The notes: generated by a model from the sequence alone, not told the origin. A DNA stretch of 64,000 nt from Marinobacter arenosus (GCF_019264345.1 NZ_JAHVAO010000001.1:1674001-1738000); one strand, 5' to 3'. Numbered from the stretch's first letter, positions 11,504 to 22,282 are shown. Program-made: numbers and translations.

Positions 11504-12682
11504 ATGCGAGATGTCGTCATCGTTGCAGCCAAGCGCACTGCCATCGGAACCTTTGGTGGTGGTCTTTCCAGCCTGCGCGCCGACCAGCTTGGCACCGCCG
11601 TCATCAAGGCCATCCTGGAAGAAACCGGCGTTGCCGGTGACCACGTCAATGAAGTGGTGCTCGGCCAGGTGCTGACCGCCGGCTGTGGCCAGAACCCGGC
11701 CCGGCAGTCCTCGATCAACGCCGGCATTCCCGCCTCCGTGCCCGCGATGACCATCAACAAGGTCTGCGGCTCCGGCCTGAAAGCCGTCCACATGGCGGTG
11801 CAGGCCATCCGCTGTGGTGACGCCGAACTGATGATTGCCGGCGGTCAGGAAAGCATGAGCCAGGCGCCCCACGTCCTGCCCAACAGCCGCAACGGCCAGC
11901 GGATGGGCAACTGGACCATGATCGACACCATGATCACCGACGGACTGTGGGACGCCTTCAACGATTACCACATGGGCATCACGGCCGAGAACATCGTCGA
12001 GAAGTACGGCATCAGCCGTGAAGAGCAGGACGAGTTCGCCGCGGCTTCCCAACAGAAAGCCGTTGCCGCGCGCGAAGCGGGTTACTTCGATGGCCAGATC
12101 GTACCGGTGTCGATCCCGCAGCGGAAAGGCGATCCAATCGTGGTCAGCAAAGACGAAGGTCCCCGGGATGGCGTCACTGGCGACGGGCTGGGCAAGCTGC
12201 GCCCGGCGTTCAAGAAGGACGGCACCGTCACCGCCGGCAACGCATCGTCCCTGAACGATGGTGCCGCAGCGGTCATGGTCTGCAGCGCGGAAAAAGCCCG
12301 GGAACTGGGTCTGACCCCACTGGCCACCATCAAGGCCCACGCCAACGCCGGTGTGGATCCGACCATCATGGGAACCGGACCGATTCCCGCCAGCCAGCGC
12401 TGCCTGAAGCTGGCCGGCTGGAGTGTGGATGACCTGGACCTGATCGAAGCCAACGAGGCCTTCGCCGCCCAGGCCATCTCCGTGAATCGCGACCTGGGCT
12501 GGGACACCAGCAAAGTGAACGTAAATGGCGGCGCCATTGCGCTGGGCCACCCGATCGGTGCCTCCGGCTGCCGCATCCTGGTGTCCCTGCTGCATGAAAT
12601 GGTCCGCCGCGATGCTCACAAGGGCCTGGCCACCCTGTGCATTGGCGGCGGCATGGGTGTCGCCCTGGCCGTCGAGCGCTAG
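11504..12682 (+). CDS. Acetyl-CoA C-acetyltransferase (thiolase)
   Basis: This thiolase condenses or cleaves acetoacetyl-CoA/acetyl-CoA and could serve beta-oxidation, ketone body use or polyhydroxybutyrate synthesis. The 392-residue protein has nucleophile C88 in [11 protein letters not shown]349 in GHPIGASG, and the acid/base C379 in CIGGGMG, the complete thiolase II set. Length and N-terminus ([19 protein letters not shown]) match the AtoB/PhaA group; the sequence alone does not tell which. There is no phaB, phaC or ato gene next to it. trmL follows 5 bases after the stop. Confidence 0.93.
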   Translation: MRDVVIVAAKRTAIGTFGGGLSSLRADQLGTAVIKAILEETGVAGDHVNEVVLGQVLTAGCGQNPARQSSINAGIPASVPAMTINKVCGSGLKAVHMAVQAIRCGDAELMIAGGQESMSQAPHVLPNSRNGQRMGNWTMIDTMITDGLWDAFNDYHMGITAENIVEKYGISREEQDEFAAASQQKAVAAREAGYFDGQIVPVSIPQRKGDPIVVSKDEGPRDGVTGDGLGKLRPAFKKDGTVTAGNASSLNDGAAAVMVCSAEKARELGLTPLATIKAHANAGVDPTIMGTGPIPASQRCLKLAGWSVDDLDLIEANEAFAAQAISVNRDLGWDTSKVNVNGGAIALGHPIGASGCRILVSLLHEMVRRDAHKGLATLCIGGGMGVALAVER

Positions 12683-12687
12683 GCGCA

Positions 12688-13152
12688 ATGCTCAATGTGG
12701 TGCTGTACGAGCCGGAGATACCGCCGAACACCGGCAATATCATTCGGCTCTGCGCCAACACCGGCTGCCGGCTGCATCTGATTGAGCCGCTGGGGTTTAC
12801 CCTGGAGGACAAGCAAATGCGCCGCGCCGGTCTCGATTACAGCGAGTACGCCACCGTCACGGTCCATCCAGGTTACGCGTCCTTTCTTGAGACCGAACAG
12901 CCCCGCCGCCTGTTCGGCCTGACGACCAAGGCCAGTCGAGGCTACCATGAGGTTGCCTATGCGGCCGGCGATTACCTGATGTTCGGCCCGGAAACCCGGG
13001 GCCTGCCAGCCGACCTGCGAACGTCACTGACCGCTGACTACTGCCTGCGCGTCCCGATGCGCCCGGACAGCCGCAGCCTGAACCTGTCAAATACCGCTGC
13101 CCTCGTGGTGTACGAAGCCTGGCGGCAACTCGGCTTCGACGGCGCAGTCTGA
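12688..13152 (+). CDS. trmL: TrmL, tRNA (cytidine/uridine-34 2'-O)-methyltransferase
   Basis: TrmL is a small SPOUT-class enzyme that 2'-O-methylates the wobble nucleotide 34 of tRNALeu isoacceptors with S-adenosylmethionine. The 154-residue product has the expected N-terminus [20 protein letters not shown] and the SPOUT knot motifs FGPETRGLP and [14 protein letters not shown]. An in-frame upstream start inside the thiolase gene exists but would add unrelated residues; ATG 12688 gives the family length (157 in E. coli). It is followed by a strong bidirectional terminator. Confidence 0.94.
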   Translation: MLNVVLYEPEIPPNTGNIIRLCANTGCRLHLIEPLGFTLEDKQMRRAGLDYSEYATVTVHPGYASFLETEQPRRLFGLTTKASRGYHEVAYAAGDYLMFGPETRGLPADLRTSLTADYCLRVPMRPDSRSLNLSNTAALVVYEAWRQLGFDGAV

Positions 13153-13168
13153 CCCCTGACACCAGACA

Positions 13169-13200
13169 CAAAAAAACCGGCCTCGGCCGGTTTTTTTTGT
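13169..13200. terminator. Bidirectional Rho-independent terminator (trmL / secB)
   Basis: AAAAAA-ACCGGC-CTCG-GCCGGT-TTTTTTT forms a hairpin with an A-run on one side and a T-run on the other. It sits between the convergent trmL and secB genes and can end both transcripts. Confidence 0.92.
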
Positions 13201-13216
13201 CCAAGATCAGGCAGCG

Positions 13217-13720
13217 TTAGTGCGTCTGCTGTTCTTCCTTGGCTTCACCCGCGGCTTCTTCCTGCTTGCGCTTGAGCGCCTGCGCGTAGATCGCGTCGAA
13301 ATTCACCGGCGCCAACATCAGGGCCGGGAAGCTGCCCTTGCCGACAACGCCATCGATCGCTTCACGGGCGTACGGGAACAGGATGGTCGGGCAGTAGGCA
13401 CCGAGCATCTGGCCCAGTTGCGCGCCTTCGATCCCCTGCACCAGGAACACACCCGCCTGCTGGATCTCTACGATGTAGGCAACTTTCTCACCCACTTTGG
13501 CGGTAACGGTAAGGGACAGCACCACTTCATACTGGTTGTCGCTTACCTTGTTGTGCGACGTGTTCAGGTCCATGTTGACCTGAGGCTTCCACTGCTCCTG
13601 AAACACCAGCGGAGAATTCGGTGATTCGAAAGACAGGTCCTTCACATAGATGCGCTGAAGGGCAAACTGGGGTTGGTTTTCGTTTTCGCTGCCTGCTGCG
13701 GCTTGCTGATTCTCAGCCAT
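13217..13720 (-). CDS. secB: SecB, export chaperone
   Basis: SecB is the cytosolic tetrameric chaperone that keeps preproteins unfolded and delivers them to SecA. The 167-residue product shows the conserved core FALQRIYVKDLSFESPNSP and IQQAGVF near residue 90, followed by APVNFDAIYAQAL. The C-terminal tail (KRKQEEAAGEAKEEQ) is charged and probably disordered. In E. coli grxC lies just upstream of secB; here only 142 bases separate secB from the rhodanese gene, so grxC is absent from this spot. Confidence 0.96.
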   Translation of the reverse strand: MAENQQAAAGSENENQPQFALQRIYVKDLSFESPNSPLVFQEQWKPQVNMDLNTSHNKVSDNQYEVVLSLTVTAKVGEKVAYIVEIQQAGVFLVQGIEGAQLGQMLGAYCPTILFPYAREAIDGVVGKGSFPALMLAPVNFDAIYAQALKRKQEEAAGEAKEEQQTH

Positions 13721-13862
13721 GTTCAGTCCTTTCGTTCTCGATCGTGGGCTCGGGGCCCGTTGTTAGGAAGCGTGATGCCGGAACATTCTACTGCGTGGTT
13801 CCGCCGGCTAATGTGAAACAGTGCGGCAGATTGCGGTTCAGATCAAGGCCCGGCCACCACCG

Positions 13863-14279
13863 CTACTTTTTCACCAACGGCAGGTTGCTGCCTCTCCAGT
13901 CGGCAACACCGCCGTTGAGCCGCACCACATTGGTGAAACCTTCGGCATTGAGCTGCTTCACCGCCATGGCGGAATGCTGTCCCATCTTGTCGGCCACGAT
14001 GATCTGCTTGTCCTTGAACTTGTTCAGTTCGGCCGCGCGGCTCTTGAGGCTGTTCAGGGGGATATTCACCGAACCGGTGATCCGCCCTTCACCGAACTCC
14101 TTCCGGTCGCGAATGTCCACCACCACGGCTTCATCCTTGTTGATCAGGGTAACCGCTTCCTGTGCGGAAATTTTTGCACCACCCCGGCGGGATTCAAGGA
14201 CCAGGATGGCAAGCAGAAACGCCACGAACAGAGACACGAGAATGTAGTGATTAACAACGAATTCGAACAAGCGATCCAT
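13863..14279 (-). CDS. Membrane-anchored rhodanese-like protein without catalytic Cys (YibN-like)
   Basis: This 138-residue protein has one N-terminal transmembrane helix (about residues 10-28, HYILVSLFVAFLLAILVL) and one rhodanese domain (about 40-135: ISAQEAVTLINKDEAVVVDIRD, VVRLNGGVADWRG). The loop where active rhodaneses carry Cys reads VADKMGQHSA, and the whole protein contains no cysteine, so sulfurtransferase activity by the usual mechanism is excluded. Position between secB and divergent gpmI matches yibN of E. coli, whose loop is also atypical. Function unknown; perhaps a binding or regulatory domain. Confidence 0.88.
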   Translation of the reverse strand: MDRLFEFVVNHYILVSLFVAFLLAILVLESRRGGAKISAQEAVTLINKDEAVVVDIRDRKEFGEGRITGSVNIPLNSLKSRAAELNKFKDKQIIVADKMGQHSAMAVKQLNAEGFTNVVRLNGGVADWRGSNLPLVKK

Positions 14280-14421
14280 GAAAGTACCCTGAAAAATAAT
14301 TTGGCAGGATTATACACACACGGGCGCAGTCACAGAAGGCGGCCAACATGGCTTGTGCGAATGAAAACGGTTAGAATCTGCACTCCCGTTTACCTACATT
14401 TCCACCAAACCGGATGAAGTG

Positions 14422-15969
14422 ATGACCGCGACGCGCAAGCCGACTGCACTGATTATCCTGGATGGCTGGGGCCACCGTGACCCGGCCGAAGACAACGCCA
14501 TCAGCAATGCCAACACCCCGTTCTGGGACGAGCTCTGGCAGAAGCAGCCAAAGACCCTGATCAACACGTCGGGCATGTTTGTCGGGCTGCCGCAGGGCCA
14601 GATGGGTAACTCCGAAGTCGGGCACATGAACCTGGGTGCCGGCCGGATCGTCTACCAGAGCCTGACCCGGATCGACAAAGATCTGGAGGATGGCAATTTC
14701 CAGAAGAATGAAGTGCTCTGTTCCGCCATCGACAAGGCGGTCAGCAGCGGCCGCGCGGTTCACCTGATGGGCCTGATGTCTCCCGGTGGCGTTCACAGCC
14801 ACGAAGATCACATCATTGCCGGCGCGGAACTCGCCGCCGCACGGGGCGCCAAGGAAGTCTACATTCACGCCTTCCTCGACGGCCGGGACATGCCGCCGCG
14901 CAGCGCCAAGGCCTCCCTGGAGAAAGCGGCCGCCCGGATGGAAAGCCTCGGCGTGGGCCGGGTCGCCTCCATTGTTGGCCGCTACTACGCCATGGACCGG
15001 GACAACCGCTGGGACCGTGTCGAAGCCGCCTACAATTTGATGACCCAGGGCACCGCCGAATTCACCTCGGCGGACCCGGTAAGCGGCCTGGAGCAGGCCT
15101 ATGAGCGCGGTGAGAACGACGAGTTCGTGAAACCCACCCGCATCCACGCCGCCGGCGAGCCAGACGGCACGATCAATGACGGCGATGCCGTCCTGTTCAT
15201 GAATTTCCGCGCCGATCGCGCGCGGGAAATGACCCGCGCCTTCGTCGAGCGGGATTTCGACGGCTTTGACCGCCGCAAGCATCCGGAGCTGGCCGATTTC
15301 GTGATGCTCACCGAATACGCAGCGGACATCAAAACCAGTTGCGCCTACCCGCCCGAACAGCTCGTTAACGGCTTGGGTGAGTACGTTGCCAAGCAGCACA
15401 AGACCCAGCTTCGCATTTCGGAAACCGAGAAATACGCCCACGTCACCTTCTTCTTCAACGGCGGTCTTGAAACCCCGTTCGAAGGCGAGGACCGCATACT
15501 GATTCCTTCCCCGAAGGTGGCGACCTACGACCTGAAGCCGGAAATGAGTGCGCCGGAAGTGACCGACAAGCTCGTCGAGGCCATCAAGAGTGGCAAGTAC
15601 GACCTGGTCGTCTGCAACTACGCCAACGGCGACATGGTCGGGCACACCGGCAAGCTGGATGCGGCCATCAAGGCTGCCGAATGCCTGGATGAGTGCGTCC
15701 GGCGCGTGGTCGAGGCCCTCGACGAAGTCGGCGGTGAGGCACTGATTACCGCGGACCACGGCAACTGTGAGCAGATGACTGACCCGGAATCCGGCCAGGT
15801 TCACACCGCCCACACCATCGGCCCGGTGCCGCTGATCTACACCGGTCCGCGCAACGTGTCGCTGCTGGATGACGGCAGTCTGAGCGATGTCGCGCCCACT
15901 CTGTTGACCCTCATGGGCATGGAACAGCCGAAGGAAATGACCGGACACAGCCTGGTCAAAATCGGTTGA
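14422..15969 (+). CDS. gpmI: Phosphoglycerate mutase, cofactor-independent
   Basis: GpmI interconverts 3- and 2-phosphoglycerate in glycolysis and gluconeogenesis and depends on manganese. The 515-residue protein (E. coli 514) has the alkaline-phosphatase-fold metal ligands ([19 protein letters not shown]) and the phosphorylated Ser64 in [18 protein letters not shown] directly before the ATG is a possible start; I use the ATG at 14422. It is divergent from the rhodanese gene and heads a run gpmI-envC-ctpA-yibQ, the same order as in E. coli apart from ctpA. Confidence 0.97.
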   Translation: MTATRKPTALIILDGWGHRDPAEDNAISNANTPFWDELWQKQPKTLINTSGMFVGLPQGQMGNSEVGHMNLGAGRIVYQSLTRIDKDLEDGNFQKNEVLCSAIDKAVSSGRAVHLMGLMSPGGVHSHEDHIIAGAELAAARGAKEVYIHAFLDGRDMPPRSAKASLEKAAARMESLGVGRVASIVGRYYAMDRDNRWDRVEAAYNLMTQGTAEFTSADPVSGLEQAYERGENDEFVKPTRIHAAGEPDGTINDGDAVLFMNFRADRAREMTRAFVERDFDGFDRRKHPELADFVMLTEYAADIKTSCAYPPEQLVNGLGEYVAKQHKTQLRISETEKYAHVTFFFNGGLETPFEGEDRILIPSPKVATYDLKPEMSAPEVTDKLVEAIKSGKYDLVVCNYANGDMVGHTGKLDAAIKAAECLDECVRRVVEALDEVGGEALITADHGNCEQMTDPESGQVHTAHTIGPVPLIYTGPRNVSLLDDGSLSDVAPTLLTLMGMEQPKEMTGHSLVKIG

Positions 15970-15986
15970 TTGCAGGTCAGGTAAGC

Positions 15987-17123
15987 GTGCTGCAGTTGCT
16001 ACCGGTATTGGCGCTCGCCCTGCTTCTGGGTGCGGCGCCTGCCCATGCTGACAATGAAGTCACACCCGCCCAGATTGAAGACCTCAAGGAGCGGATTGCA
16101 GACATCGACGACTGGTTGGCCGATGCCGAGGAAGATCGCTCGAGCCTGGAGCAGCAACTGGCCTCGGCCGAACGCAAAATCAGCCGCCTGACCCGCGAGC
16201 GCCGGTCGTTGCGAAAGCAGGCCGCGCAGCAACAACAACGCCTGCGCGCCCTGAAAGACGAGGAACAGAACCTGACCCGCACCCTGGACCGCCAGCGCGA
16301 GAGCCTGAAGCGGCAGATCCGGGCCGCCTGGATGGAAGGCGATGCCCCGGCGGTCAAGGTGCTGCTCAATGAAATCGATCCGGACCGGATCGCCCGGACC
16401 ATGACCTACTACGAGTACCTGAGCCGGGACACGGTCGATCGCCTGGAAGCCTTTCGCAGGAGCCTGCAAGAGCTCAAGGAAACCCGGGCCAACGTCGAGG
16501 CCACCCGGGTGGAACTGGCGCGAACCGAAGCGGACGTTGCCCAGCGACAGGCGCAGCTGACCGAGTCGCGCAAGCAGCGCGAGCAAACCCTGGCGGCCCT
16601 GAATGCCGACATCCAGAACCGGCAGAGCGAACGGGAGGACCTGGAATCCGACCGGAAACGCCTGGAGCAACTCCTCAAGGAAGTCCAGCAGGCCATTGCC
16701 AGCATCCCCTCACCCAACGAATCGCAACCCTTTGCCTCATTGCGGGACAAGCTGCCCTGGCCCGTGAAGGGCAAGGTGCAAAGCGGGTTTGGCGACCGCT
16801 ACGCCGACGGCAAACTTCGCCGCAACGGCCTTCTGATAAGCACCGGCGAGGACGCCGAAATCAAGGCCATCCACTACGGACGTGTTGTCTTCGCCAACCG
16901 GCTTCGGGGATTTGGCCTGATCACCATTATTGATCACGGCGACGGCTACATGACACTCTATGGCCACAGCAGCAGCCTGTTCACCAGCCCGGGCGACTGG
17001 GTGGCGGCGGGCGAGCCGATTGCGCTGGCCGGGCGCACCGGCGGCACCGAGAGCCCCGCGCTGTACTTTGAAGTCCGTCATAACGGCAAGCCGGATAACC
17101 CCCGGCGCTGGCTGGCGAACTGA
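15987..17123 (+). CDS. envC: EnvC-like murein hydrolase activator
   Basis: EnvC activates the septal amidases AmiA/AmiB during cell separation and acts in the periplasm. The product has a signal peptide (LLPVLALALLLGAAPAHA), a long coiled coil rich in Glu, Arg and Gln (about residues 25-240), and a C-terminal LytM domain (about 265-375). The LytM zinc-binding residues are replaced (NGLLIS where H-x3-D is expected, LYFEVRH for HxH), as is typical for an activator rather than an enzyme. The frame opens at a TTG (15966) overlapping the gpmI stop; I prefer GTG 15987, which has AGGT upstream and begins right at the signal peptide. Confidence 0.9.
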   Translation: MLQLLPVLALALLLGAAPAHADNEVTPAQIEDLKERIADIDDWLADAEEDRSSLEQQLASAERKISRLTRERRSLRKQAAQQQQRLRALKDEEQNLTRTLDRQRESLKRQIRAAWMEGDAPAVKVLLNEIDPDRIARTMTYYEYLSRDTVDRLEAFRRSLQELKETRANVEATRVELARTEADVAQRQAQLTESRKQREQTLAALNADIQNRQSEREDLESDRKRLEQLLKEVQQAIASIPSPNESQPFASLRDKLPWPVKGKVQSGFGDRYADGKLRRNGLLISTGEDAEIKAIHYGRVVFANRLRGFGLITIIDHGDGYMTLYGHSSSLFTSPGDWVAAGEPIALAGRTGGTESPALYFEVRHNGKPDNPRRWLAN

Positions 17124-17220
17124 AGCGTGGCGCGAGGGCTGACAAACGCCCCGGCTAACGCCATACTGTCGGAAATCAGGGAATCCAGTCCAACTGTCGG
17201 AATAAAAACGGGATAAGTGA

Positions 17221-18639
17221 ATGAAACGGGTCAGAAGTCCACTCCACGCCTTTCCTTTGCGCACCATTGCTCTCACCGCCTGTTTCAGCACTGCATCCGG
17301 ACTGGCCTACGCTCAGGATGAGCCCGAGGCACAGCAACTCCTGGAAGGCATCCAGAACGGCGAACGGGTCGAGATCACCCTGCCGGACCCGGAAAAACAG
17401 CTACCACTGGACGACCTGCGCAAATTCACCGAGGTGTTCGCCCGCATCAAAGATGCCTACGTGGAGGAAGTGGACGATCGCCAGCTACTGGAAAGCGCCA
17501 TCAAAGGCATGCTTTCCGATCTGGACCCGCACTCTACCTACCTCGCCCCCAAGGATTACGAAGAACTGGAGGAAAGCACCTCCGGCGAATTCGGCGGCCT
17601 GGGCATCGAGGTCGGCATGGAAAACGGCTTCGTGAAGGTGATCGCCCCGATCGACGACACGCCGGCCCAGAAAGCGGGCGTTCAGGCCGGCGACCTGATC
17701 ATCAAGCTGGATGAAAAGCCGGTCAAGGGCATGGGCCTGGAAGAAGCGGTCAAGCTGATGCGCGGCAAACCCGGCACCATCCTCACCCTGACCATCATGC
17801 GCGAGGGCGAAAGCGCGCCCATTGAGATCAAGGTCGAGCGCGATGTTATCAAGGTCACCAGCGTCAAATCCCGGATGCTGGACAACGGCTACGGCTACGT
17901 GCGCATCACCCAGTTCCAGGCAGACACCGGCGGCCAGTTCCTGAAGGCGCTGGGCTCTCTCGAGGATGACCATGGCAGCGATCTCGACGGCCTTGTCATT
18001 GACCTGCGCAATAACCCGGGCGGCGTGCTCCAGGCGGCCGTGGAAACCGCAGACGCCCTGCTCGATGAGGGCCTGATTGTTTACACTGAAGGCCGCATCC
18101 AGAGCTCACGCCTGCGCTTCAGCGCCAAGGCGGGCGATGTGATGGCGGATACGCCGATCGTGGTCCTGATCAACGGCGGATCGGCCTCTGCCTCGGAAAT
18201 CCTGGCCGGCGCACTTCAGGATCATGAACGCGCCGTGATCATGGGCACCCAGTCCTTCGGCAAGGGCAGCGTCCAGACCGTCATCCCACTGGACGAAACC
18301 CATGCCATCAAAATGACGACCGCCCGCTACTACACGCCAGACGGCCGGTCCATCCAGGCCACGGGCATCAAGCCGGATATCGAAGTCCGTCCGGCCGAAC
18401 TCACCGAACTCGACAGCCAGCCGTTCTTCACCGAAGCGGACCTGAGCGGGCACCTTGAGGGTCAGAACGAAGGCGACCAGCCAGCGAAAGACAGTGAAAC
18501 TGAGGGCTCTACAACGGCTTCACTGACGGACCGGGACTACCAGCTGCGCTCAGCCCTGAACCTGCTCAAGGGGATGCACATCCTGAACCGAAAGCCTAAC
18601 GGTCAGGCCCCATCAGAGGGACAGGACGCCGCGCAGTGA
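17221..18639 (+). CDS. ctpA: Carboxy-terminal processing protease (S41 family)
   Basis: CtpA is a periplasmic PDZ protease that degrades or trims cell-wall enzymes and other envelope proteins. The 472-residue protein has a signal peptide (to about residue 30), a PDZ domain (about 95-180, GGLGIEVGMENGFVKV), and an S41 catalytic domain. The Ser/Lys dyad reads S323 in GGSASASEILAG and K348 in FGKGSVQT; their 25-residue spacing equals that of the dyad in E. coli Tsp. A Glu/Asp-rich tail precedes the C-terminus. yibQ starts inside its last codons with a 4-base overlap. Confidence 0.93.
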   Translation: MKRVRSPLHAFPLRTIALTACFSTASGLAYAQDEPEAQQLLEGIQNGERVEITLPDPEKQLPLDDLRKFTEVFARIKDAYVEEVDDRQLLESAIKGMLSDLDPHSTYLAPKDYEELEESTSGEFGGLGIEVGMENGFVKVIAPIDDTPAQKAGVQAGDLIIKLDEKPVKGMGLEEAVKLMRGKPGTILTLTIMREGESAPIEIKVERDVIKVTSVKSRMLDNGYGYVRITQFQADTGGQFLKALGSLEDDHGSDLDGLVIDLRNNPGGVLQAAVETADALLDEGLIVYTEGRIQSSRLRFSAKAGDVMADTPIVVLINGGSASASEILAGALQDHERAVIMGTQSFGKGSVQTVIPLDETHAIKMTTARYYTPDGRSIQATGIKPDIEVRPAELTELDSQPFFTEADLSGHLEGQNEGDQPAKDSETEGSTTASLTDRDYQLRSALNLLKGMHILNRKPNGQAPSEGQDAAQ

Positions 18640-19463
18640 GGTTGTTGCATCTCTCCATCCTGGCGGCAGCGTTGACTGCCCTGCCCCTGTCTGCGTCGGA
18701 AACCGACACGGAAAACACGGGCAGCTCCGTACCGCCGACCATCGCCATCATCATCGATGACATGGGGCACAATCTTCAGGAAGGCGAGCGCCTGGCTCAG
18801 ATGGACCAGCCCCTGACCCTGGCGTTCCTGCCGTACCGGCGCTACACGGTTCCGCTGGCCAAACTGGCTCACAGCCGGCAAAAGGAGATTATGCTGCATG
18901 CGCCGATGGCCAATACCCGCAATTTTGAACTCGGGCCCGGCGGGCTGACCTCCGACATGGATGAGCGGCGCATCGCCACGACGCTGCGGCGGGCATTGCA
19001 GTCCATTCCCTACGTTCAGGGCGTGAACAACCACATGGGTAGCCTGCTGACCCAGAAGCTCCAGACCATGGACTGGGTGATGCAGGAGTTGCGGCAGTAT
19101 CCGATCTATTTTGTGGATAGCCGAACCATCGCCTCATCCGTAGCAGGCGATGTGGCCCGCGCCTACCAGATCCCCAGCCTGAGCCGTGACGTTTTTCTCG
19201 ACCATGAACAGACCGAGGAGTTTGTCGACCGGCAGTTCAAGCTGCTGATCAAGCGCGCGCGGGAAAACGGCAGCGCCATCGGCATCGGGCATCCGCACAA
19301 GGTGACCGTGGATTACCTGGAGAAGCATCTGCCGGAGCTGGACGCCCAGGGCGTGGCCATCGCGACCATCAGTGGGCTCTGGGCCATCCGCAACGGCAAC
19401 CGGGAAATGTTCGTGGAAGGGGAAAAGCAGGCCATACGACCTGCCTACGCCAGGAAACCCTAG
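18636..19463 (+). CDS. yibQ: Divergent polysaccharide deacetylase family protein (YibQ)
   Basis: This is an exported protein of 275 residues with a signal peptide of about 20 residues and a divergent NodB-type polysaccharide deacetylase fold: [13 protein letters not shown] near residue 30, LHAPMAN near 88, NNHMGS near 130. The substrate is unknown; the genomic link to envC and ctpA points to cell-wall metabolism. It starts with GTG at 18636, overlapping the ctpA stop (GTGA). Its TAG stop at 19461-19463 shares the palindrome CTAG with the stop of convergent hisF. Confidence 0.87.
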   Translation: MRLLHLSILAAALTALPLSASETDTENTGSSVPPTIAIIIDDMGHNLQEGERLAQMDQPLTLAFLPYRRYTVPLAKLAHSRQKEIMLHAPMANTRNFELGPGGLTSDMDERRIATTLRRALQSIPYVQGVNNHMGSLLTQKLQTMDWVMQELRQYPIYFVDSRTIASSVAGDVARAYQIPSLSRDVFLDHEQTEEFVDRQFKLLIKRARENGSAIGIGHPHKVTVDYLEKHLPELDAQGVAIATISGLWAIRNGNREMFVEGEKQAIRPAYARKP

Positions 19464-20233
19464 TCCCGGACTTCGATCCCCTGGCCTTTCATGAAAGCCT
19501 TGGCTTCAGGGATGGTGTGCTGACCAAAGTGAAAGATGGACGCCGCCAGCACCGCATCCGCACCACCTTCGGTCACACCATCGGCCAGGTGCTGCAGCTC
19601 TCCGACGCCGCCGGAGGCAATCACCGGAACAATCACCGCATCACTGATGGCACGAGTCAGTCCCAGATCGAAACCGATCTTGGTGCCATCGCGATCCATA
19701 CTGGTCAGCAGTAACTCGCCCGCCCCCATTTCAACCATCTTCCGGGCCCACTCCACGGCATCCAGTCCCGTCGGCTTGCGGCCGCCGTGGGTGAAGATTT
19801 CCCAGCGGGGTTCCTCGCCTTCGGCGCTGACCCGCTTGGCGTCGATGGCCACCACGATGCACTGACTGCCAAACCGTTCCGCAGCTTCACGCACAAACTC
19901 GGGGTTGAACACGGCGGCGGTGTTGATGGACACCTTGTCGGCACCGGCATTGAGCAGTTTGCGAATGTCATCCACGGTTCTTACACCGCCACCGACGGTC
20001 AACGGAATGAAGACTTCCGCGGCCATGCGCTCGACCGTCTCGTAGGTGGTATCGCGGCTCTCATGACTGGCCGTGATGTCCAGAAAGGTGATCTCGTCGG
20101 CGCCCTGTTCGTTGTAACGGCGCGCGACTTCCACGGGATCCCCGGCGTCGCGGATATCAACGAAATTGACGCCTTTGACCACGCGGCCTTTGTCGACATC
20201 GAGGCACGGGATAATGCGTTTTGCCAGACCCAT
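19460..20233 (-). CDS. hisF: HisF, imidazole glycerol phosphate synthase cyclase subunit
   Basis: HisF forms imidazole glycerol phosphate and AICAR from PRFAR and ammonia delivered by HisH. The 257-residue TIM barrel starts at ATG 20233 ([21 protein letters not shown]) with catalytic D12, and has [17 protein letters not shown] and the second-half motifs IASGGVG and AAVFNPEF. The open frame extends upstream into hisA, but the chosen start matches the family exactly. It is the last gene of hisB-H-A-F, 10 bases after hisA. Confidence 0.97.
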   Translation of the reverse strand: MGLAKRIIPCLDVDKGRVVKGVNFVDIRDAGDPVEVARRYNEQGADEITFLDITASHESRDTTYETVERMAAEVFIPLTVGGGVRTVDDIRKLLNAGADKVSINTAAVFNPEFVREAAERFGSQCIVVAIDAKRVSAEGEEPRWEIFTHGGRKPTGLDAVEWARKMVEMGAGELLLTSMDRDGTKIGFDLGLTRAISDAVIVPVIASGGVGELQHLADGVTEGGADAVLAASIFHFGQHTIPEAKAFMKGQGIEVRD

Positions 20234-20243
20234 GATTGCTCCC

Positions 20244-20981
20244 TTATGCCTTGAGGCCGTCGCAGAACGCCTGCGCTTCCGCAACGTCCAACGTACCTTC
20301 GTAGATGGCTCGACCGGTAATGGCACCGAGAATGCCCTTGTCGGCAACCGTTGCCAGGCGCTTCAGGTCATCCATGTTGGTGACACCGCCGGAGGCGATC
20401 ACCGGGATACCGCCCTCTTCGGCCAGCGCGGCGGTGGCTTCGACATTCACGCCCTGCATCATGCCGTCGCGGCTGATGTCGGTGTAAACGATTGACTCGA
20501 CGCCGTCATTGGCAAAACGCTTCGCCAGGTCGGTGGCCATCACTTCGGACACTTCTGCCCAGCCGTCGGTGGCCACGCGACCATCCTTGGCATCCAGACC
20601 CACAATGATGTGGCCGGGGAAGCGCTTGCACATCTCGGTCACAAACTCCGGCTCTTTGACCGCCTTGGTGCCAATGATTACCCACTGCACGCCGGCCTTG
20701 AGGTAGGCCTCGATGGTCTCGGCTGAGCGGATCCCGCCACCGATCTGGATCGGCAGATCCGGGTACTTGCGGGCGATGGCCTGCACGATTTCACCGTTGA
20801 CAGGCTCGCCGGCGAAAGCGCCATTGAGATCCACCAGGTGCAGACGGCGGGCACCGGCTTCCACCCAGCGGGTGGCCATATCAACCGGGTCGTCACCGAA
20901 CACGGTGGAGTCGTCCATGCGGCCCTGGCGCAGGCGCACGCATTTGCCGTCTTTGAGATCAATGGCGGGGATAATCAGCAT
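20244..20981 (-). CDS. hisA: HisA, ProFAR isomerase
   Basis: HisA isomerises ProFAR to PRFAR in histidine synthesis. The 245-residue TIM barrel has the catalytic D8 in [20 protein letters not shown], the phosphate-binding QIGGGIRS, and [13 protein letters not shown] in the second half. It lies between hisH and hisF in the order hisB-H-A-F. Confidence 0.97.
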   Translation of the reverse strand: MLIIPAIDLKDGKCVRLRQGRMDDSTVFGDDPVDMATRWVEAGARRLHLVDLNGAFAGEPVNGEIVQAIARKYPDLPIQIGGGIRSAETIEAYLKAGVQWVIIGTKAVKEPEFVTEMCKRFPGHIIVGLDAKDGRVATDGWAEVSEVMATDLAKRFANDGVESIVYTDISRDGMMQGVNVEATAALAEEGGIPVIASGGVTNMDDLKRLATVADKGILGAITGRAIYEGTLDVAEAQAFCDGLKA

Positions 20982-21019
20982 AAAGCAATGTCCGTGTTAA
21001 TCGTTCAGACGCTCCGGCG

Positions 21020-21658
21020 TTATTTGCCGGACCAGTCAACAAAGTTTTTCAGCAGCTGCAGGCCGGCCCGGGCGCTCTTCTCCGGGTGAAACTGGACCGC
21101 AAAGATGTTGTCGCGGGCAACGGCCGCCGCAAGGTCCACACCATAGTGGCTGCGCCCGGCAATGTCGGCATTGCCCTCGGCTTCGGCGTAATAGCTGTGA
21201 ACAAAGTAGAAGCGGTCACCGTCGGGGATGTTGTGCCACAGGGGGTGGTCGACGGTTTGCTGCACCTCGTTCCAGCCCATGTGCGGCACTTTCAGCCGCT
21301 CGCCGTTCTCGACAAGGTGGTCGCCGAAATAACGAACCTGCGAGGGGAACAGGTTGATGCAGTCCACCCCGCCGTTTTCCTCACTGCGGGACATCAGGGC
21401 CTGCATGCCCACACAGATCCCGAGAAACGGGCGGTCCCGGGAGACTTCCCGCACCAGCGTGTCCACTTCCAGCCGACGGATTTCGTGCATGCAGTCACGG
21501 ATGGCGCCGACGCCGGGCAGGATGACGTGGTCCGCCTCGCGGATCTGGTCTGCGTTGTCGGTAACCAGCACCCTGACGTCCGGCGCCACGTGCTCCACCG
21601 CCTTACGGGCGGAGTGCAGGTTCCCCATGCCGTAATCGATAATGGCAACGGTCTTCAT
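21020..21658 (-). CDS. hisH: HisH, glutamine amidotransferase subunit of IGP synthase
   Basis: HisH hydrolyses glutamine and channels ammonia to HisF. The 212-residue class I amidotransferase has nucleophile C82 in FLGICVGMQ, the N-terminal [10 protein letters not shown], and the catalytic His/Glu in [10 protein letters not shown] near residue 193. Genes are spaced 30 bases from hisB and 38 from hisA. Confidence 0.97.
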   Translation of the reverse strand: MKTVAIIDYGMGNLHSARKAVEHVAPDVRVLVTDNADQIREADHVILPGVGAIRDCMHEIRRLEVDTLVREVSRDRPFLGICVGMQALMSRSEENGGVDCINLFPSQVRYFGDHLVENGERLKVPHMGWNEVQQTVDHPLWHNIPDGDRFYFVHSYYAEAEGNADIAGRSHYGVDLAAAVARDNIFAVQFHPEKSARAGLQLLKNFVDWSGK

Positions 21659-21688
21659 ATGGAATTCAGTGTCCTGTTCGGTGACGTT

Positions 21689-22282
21689 TTACAGGGAGCC
21701 TTTGGTGGAGGGCGTGATGCCCGCCATCCGCTCGTCCATTTCGATCGCCATGCGCAGGGCACGACCGAAGGCCTTGAAGACGGTCTCGATCTGGTGGTGG
21801 GTGTTCTTGCCCTTCAGGTTATCGATGTGCAGCGTCACCATGGAATGATTCACGAAGCCATGGAAGAACTCTTCAAACAGGTCGACGTCGAAACCACCGA
21901 CAGCCCCGCGGGTGTAGGGCACATCCATCATCAGGCCGGGACGGCCAGACAGATCGATGACCACACGCGACAGCGCCTCATCCAGCGGCACATAGGCGTG
22001 GCCGTAGCGACGGATGCCTTTCTTGTCACCCACGGCCTGCTTGAACGCCTGCCCCAGGGTAATACCGATGTCTTCCACGGTGTGGTGATCATCGATATGC
22101 AGGTCACCTTTGGAAACGATGTTCAGATCCACCAGCCCGTGGCGGGCGATCTGGTCCATCATGTGTTCGAGGAAGGGGACGCCAGTGTCAAAACTGGATT
22201 TGCCGGTGCCGTCGAGATCAATCTCAACGGTAATCTGGGTTTCGAGGGTATTTCGTTCTACCCGAGCCTTACGTTCGGCCAT
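21689..22282 (-). CDS. hisB: HisB, imidazoleglycerol-phosphate dehydratase (monofunctional)
   Basis: This enzyme dehydrates imidazole glycerol phosphate to imidazole acetol phosphate. The 197-residue product has the two manganese-binding motifs [10 protein letters not shown] and [13 protein letters not shown]. It is the monofunctional form: the N-terminal phosphatase domain of E. coli HisB is absent. ATG 22282, with GGAG upstream, gives [15 protein letters not shown]; the nine upstream codons in frame are not typical of the family. It heads the operon, with a TATAAT box on the minus strand 53 bases upstream. Confidence 0.97.
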   Translation of the reverse strand: MAERKARVERNTLETQITVEIDLDGTGKSSFDTGVPFLEHMMDQIARHGLVDLNIVSKGDLHIDDHHTVEDIGITLGQAFKQAVGDKKGIRRYGHAYVPLDEALSRVVIDLSGRPGLMMDVPYTRGAVGGFDVDLFEEFFHGFVNHSMVTLHIDNLKGKNTHHQIETVFKAFGRALRMAIEMDERMAGITPSTKGSL

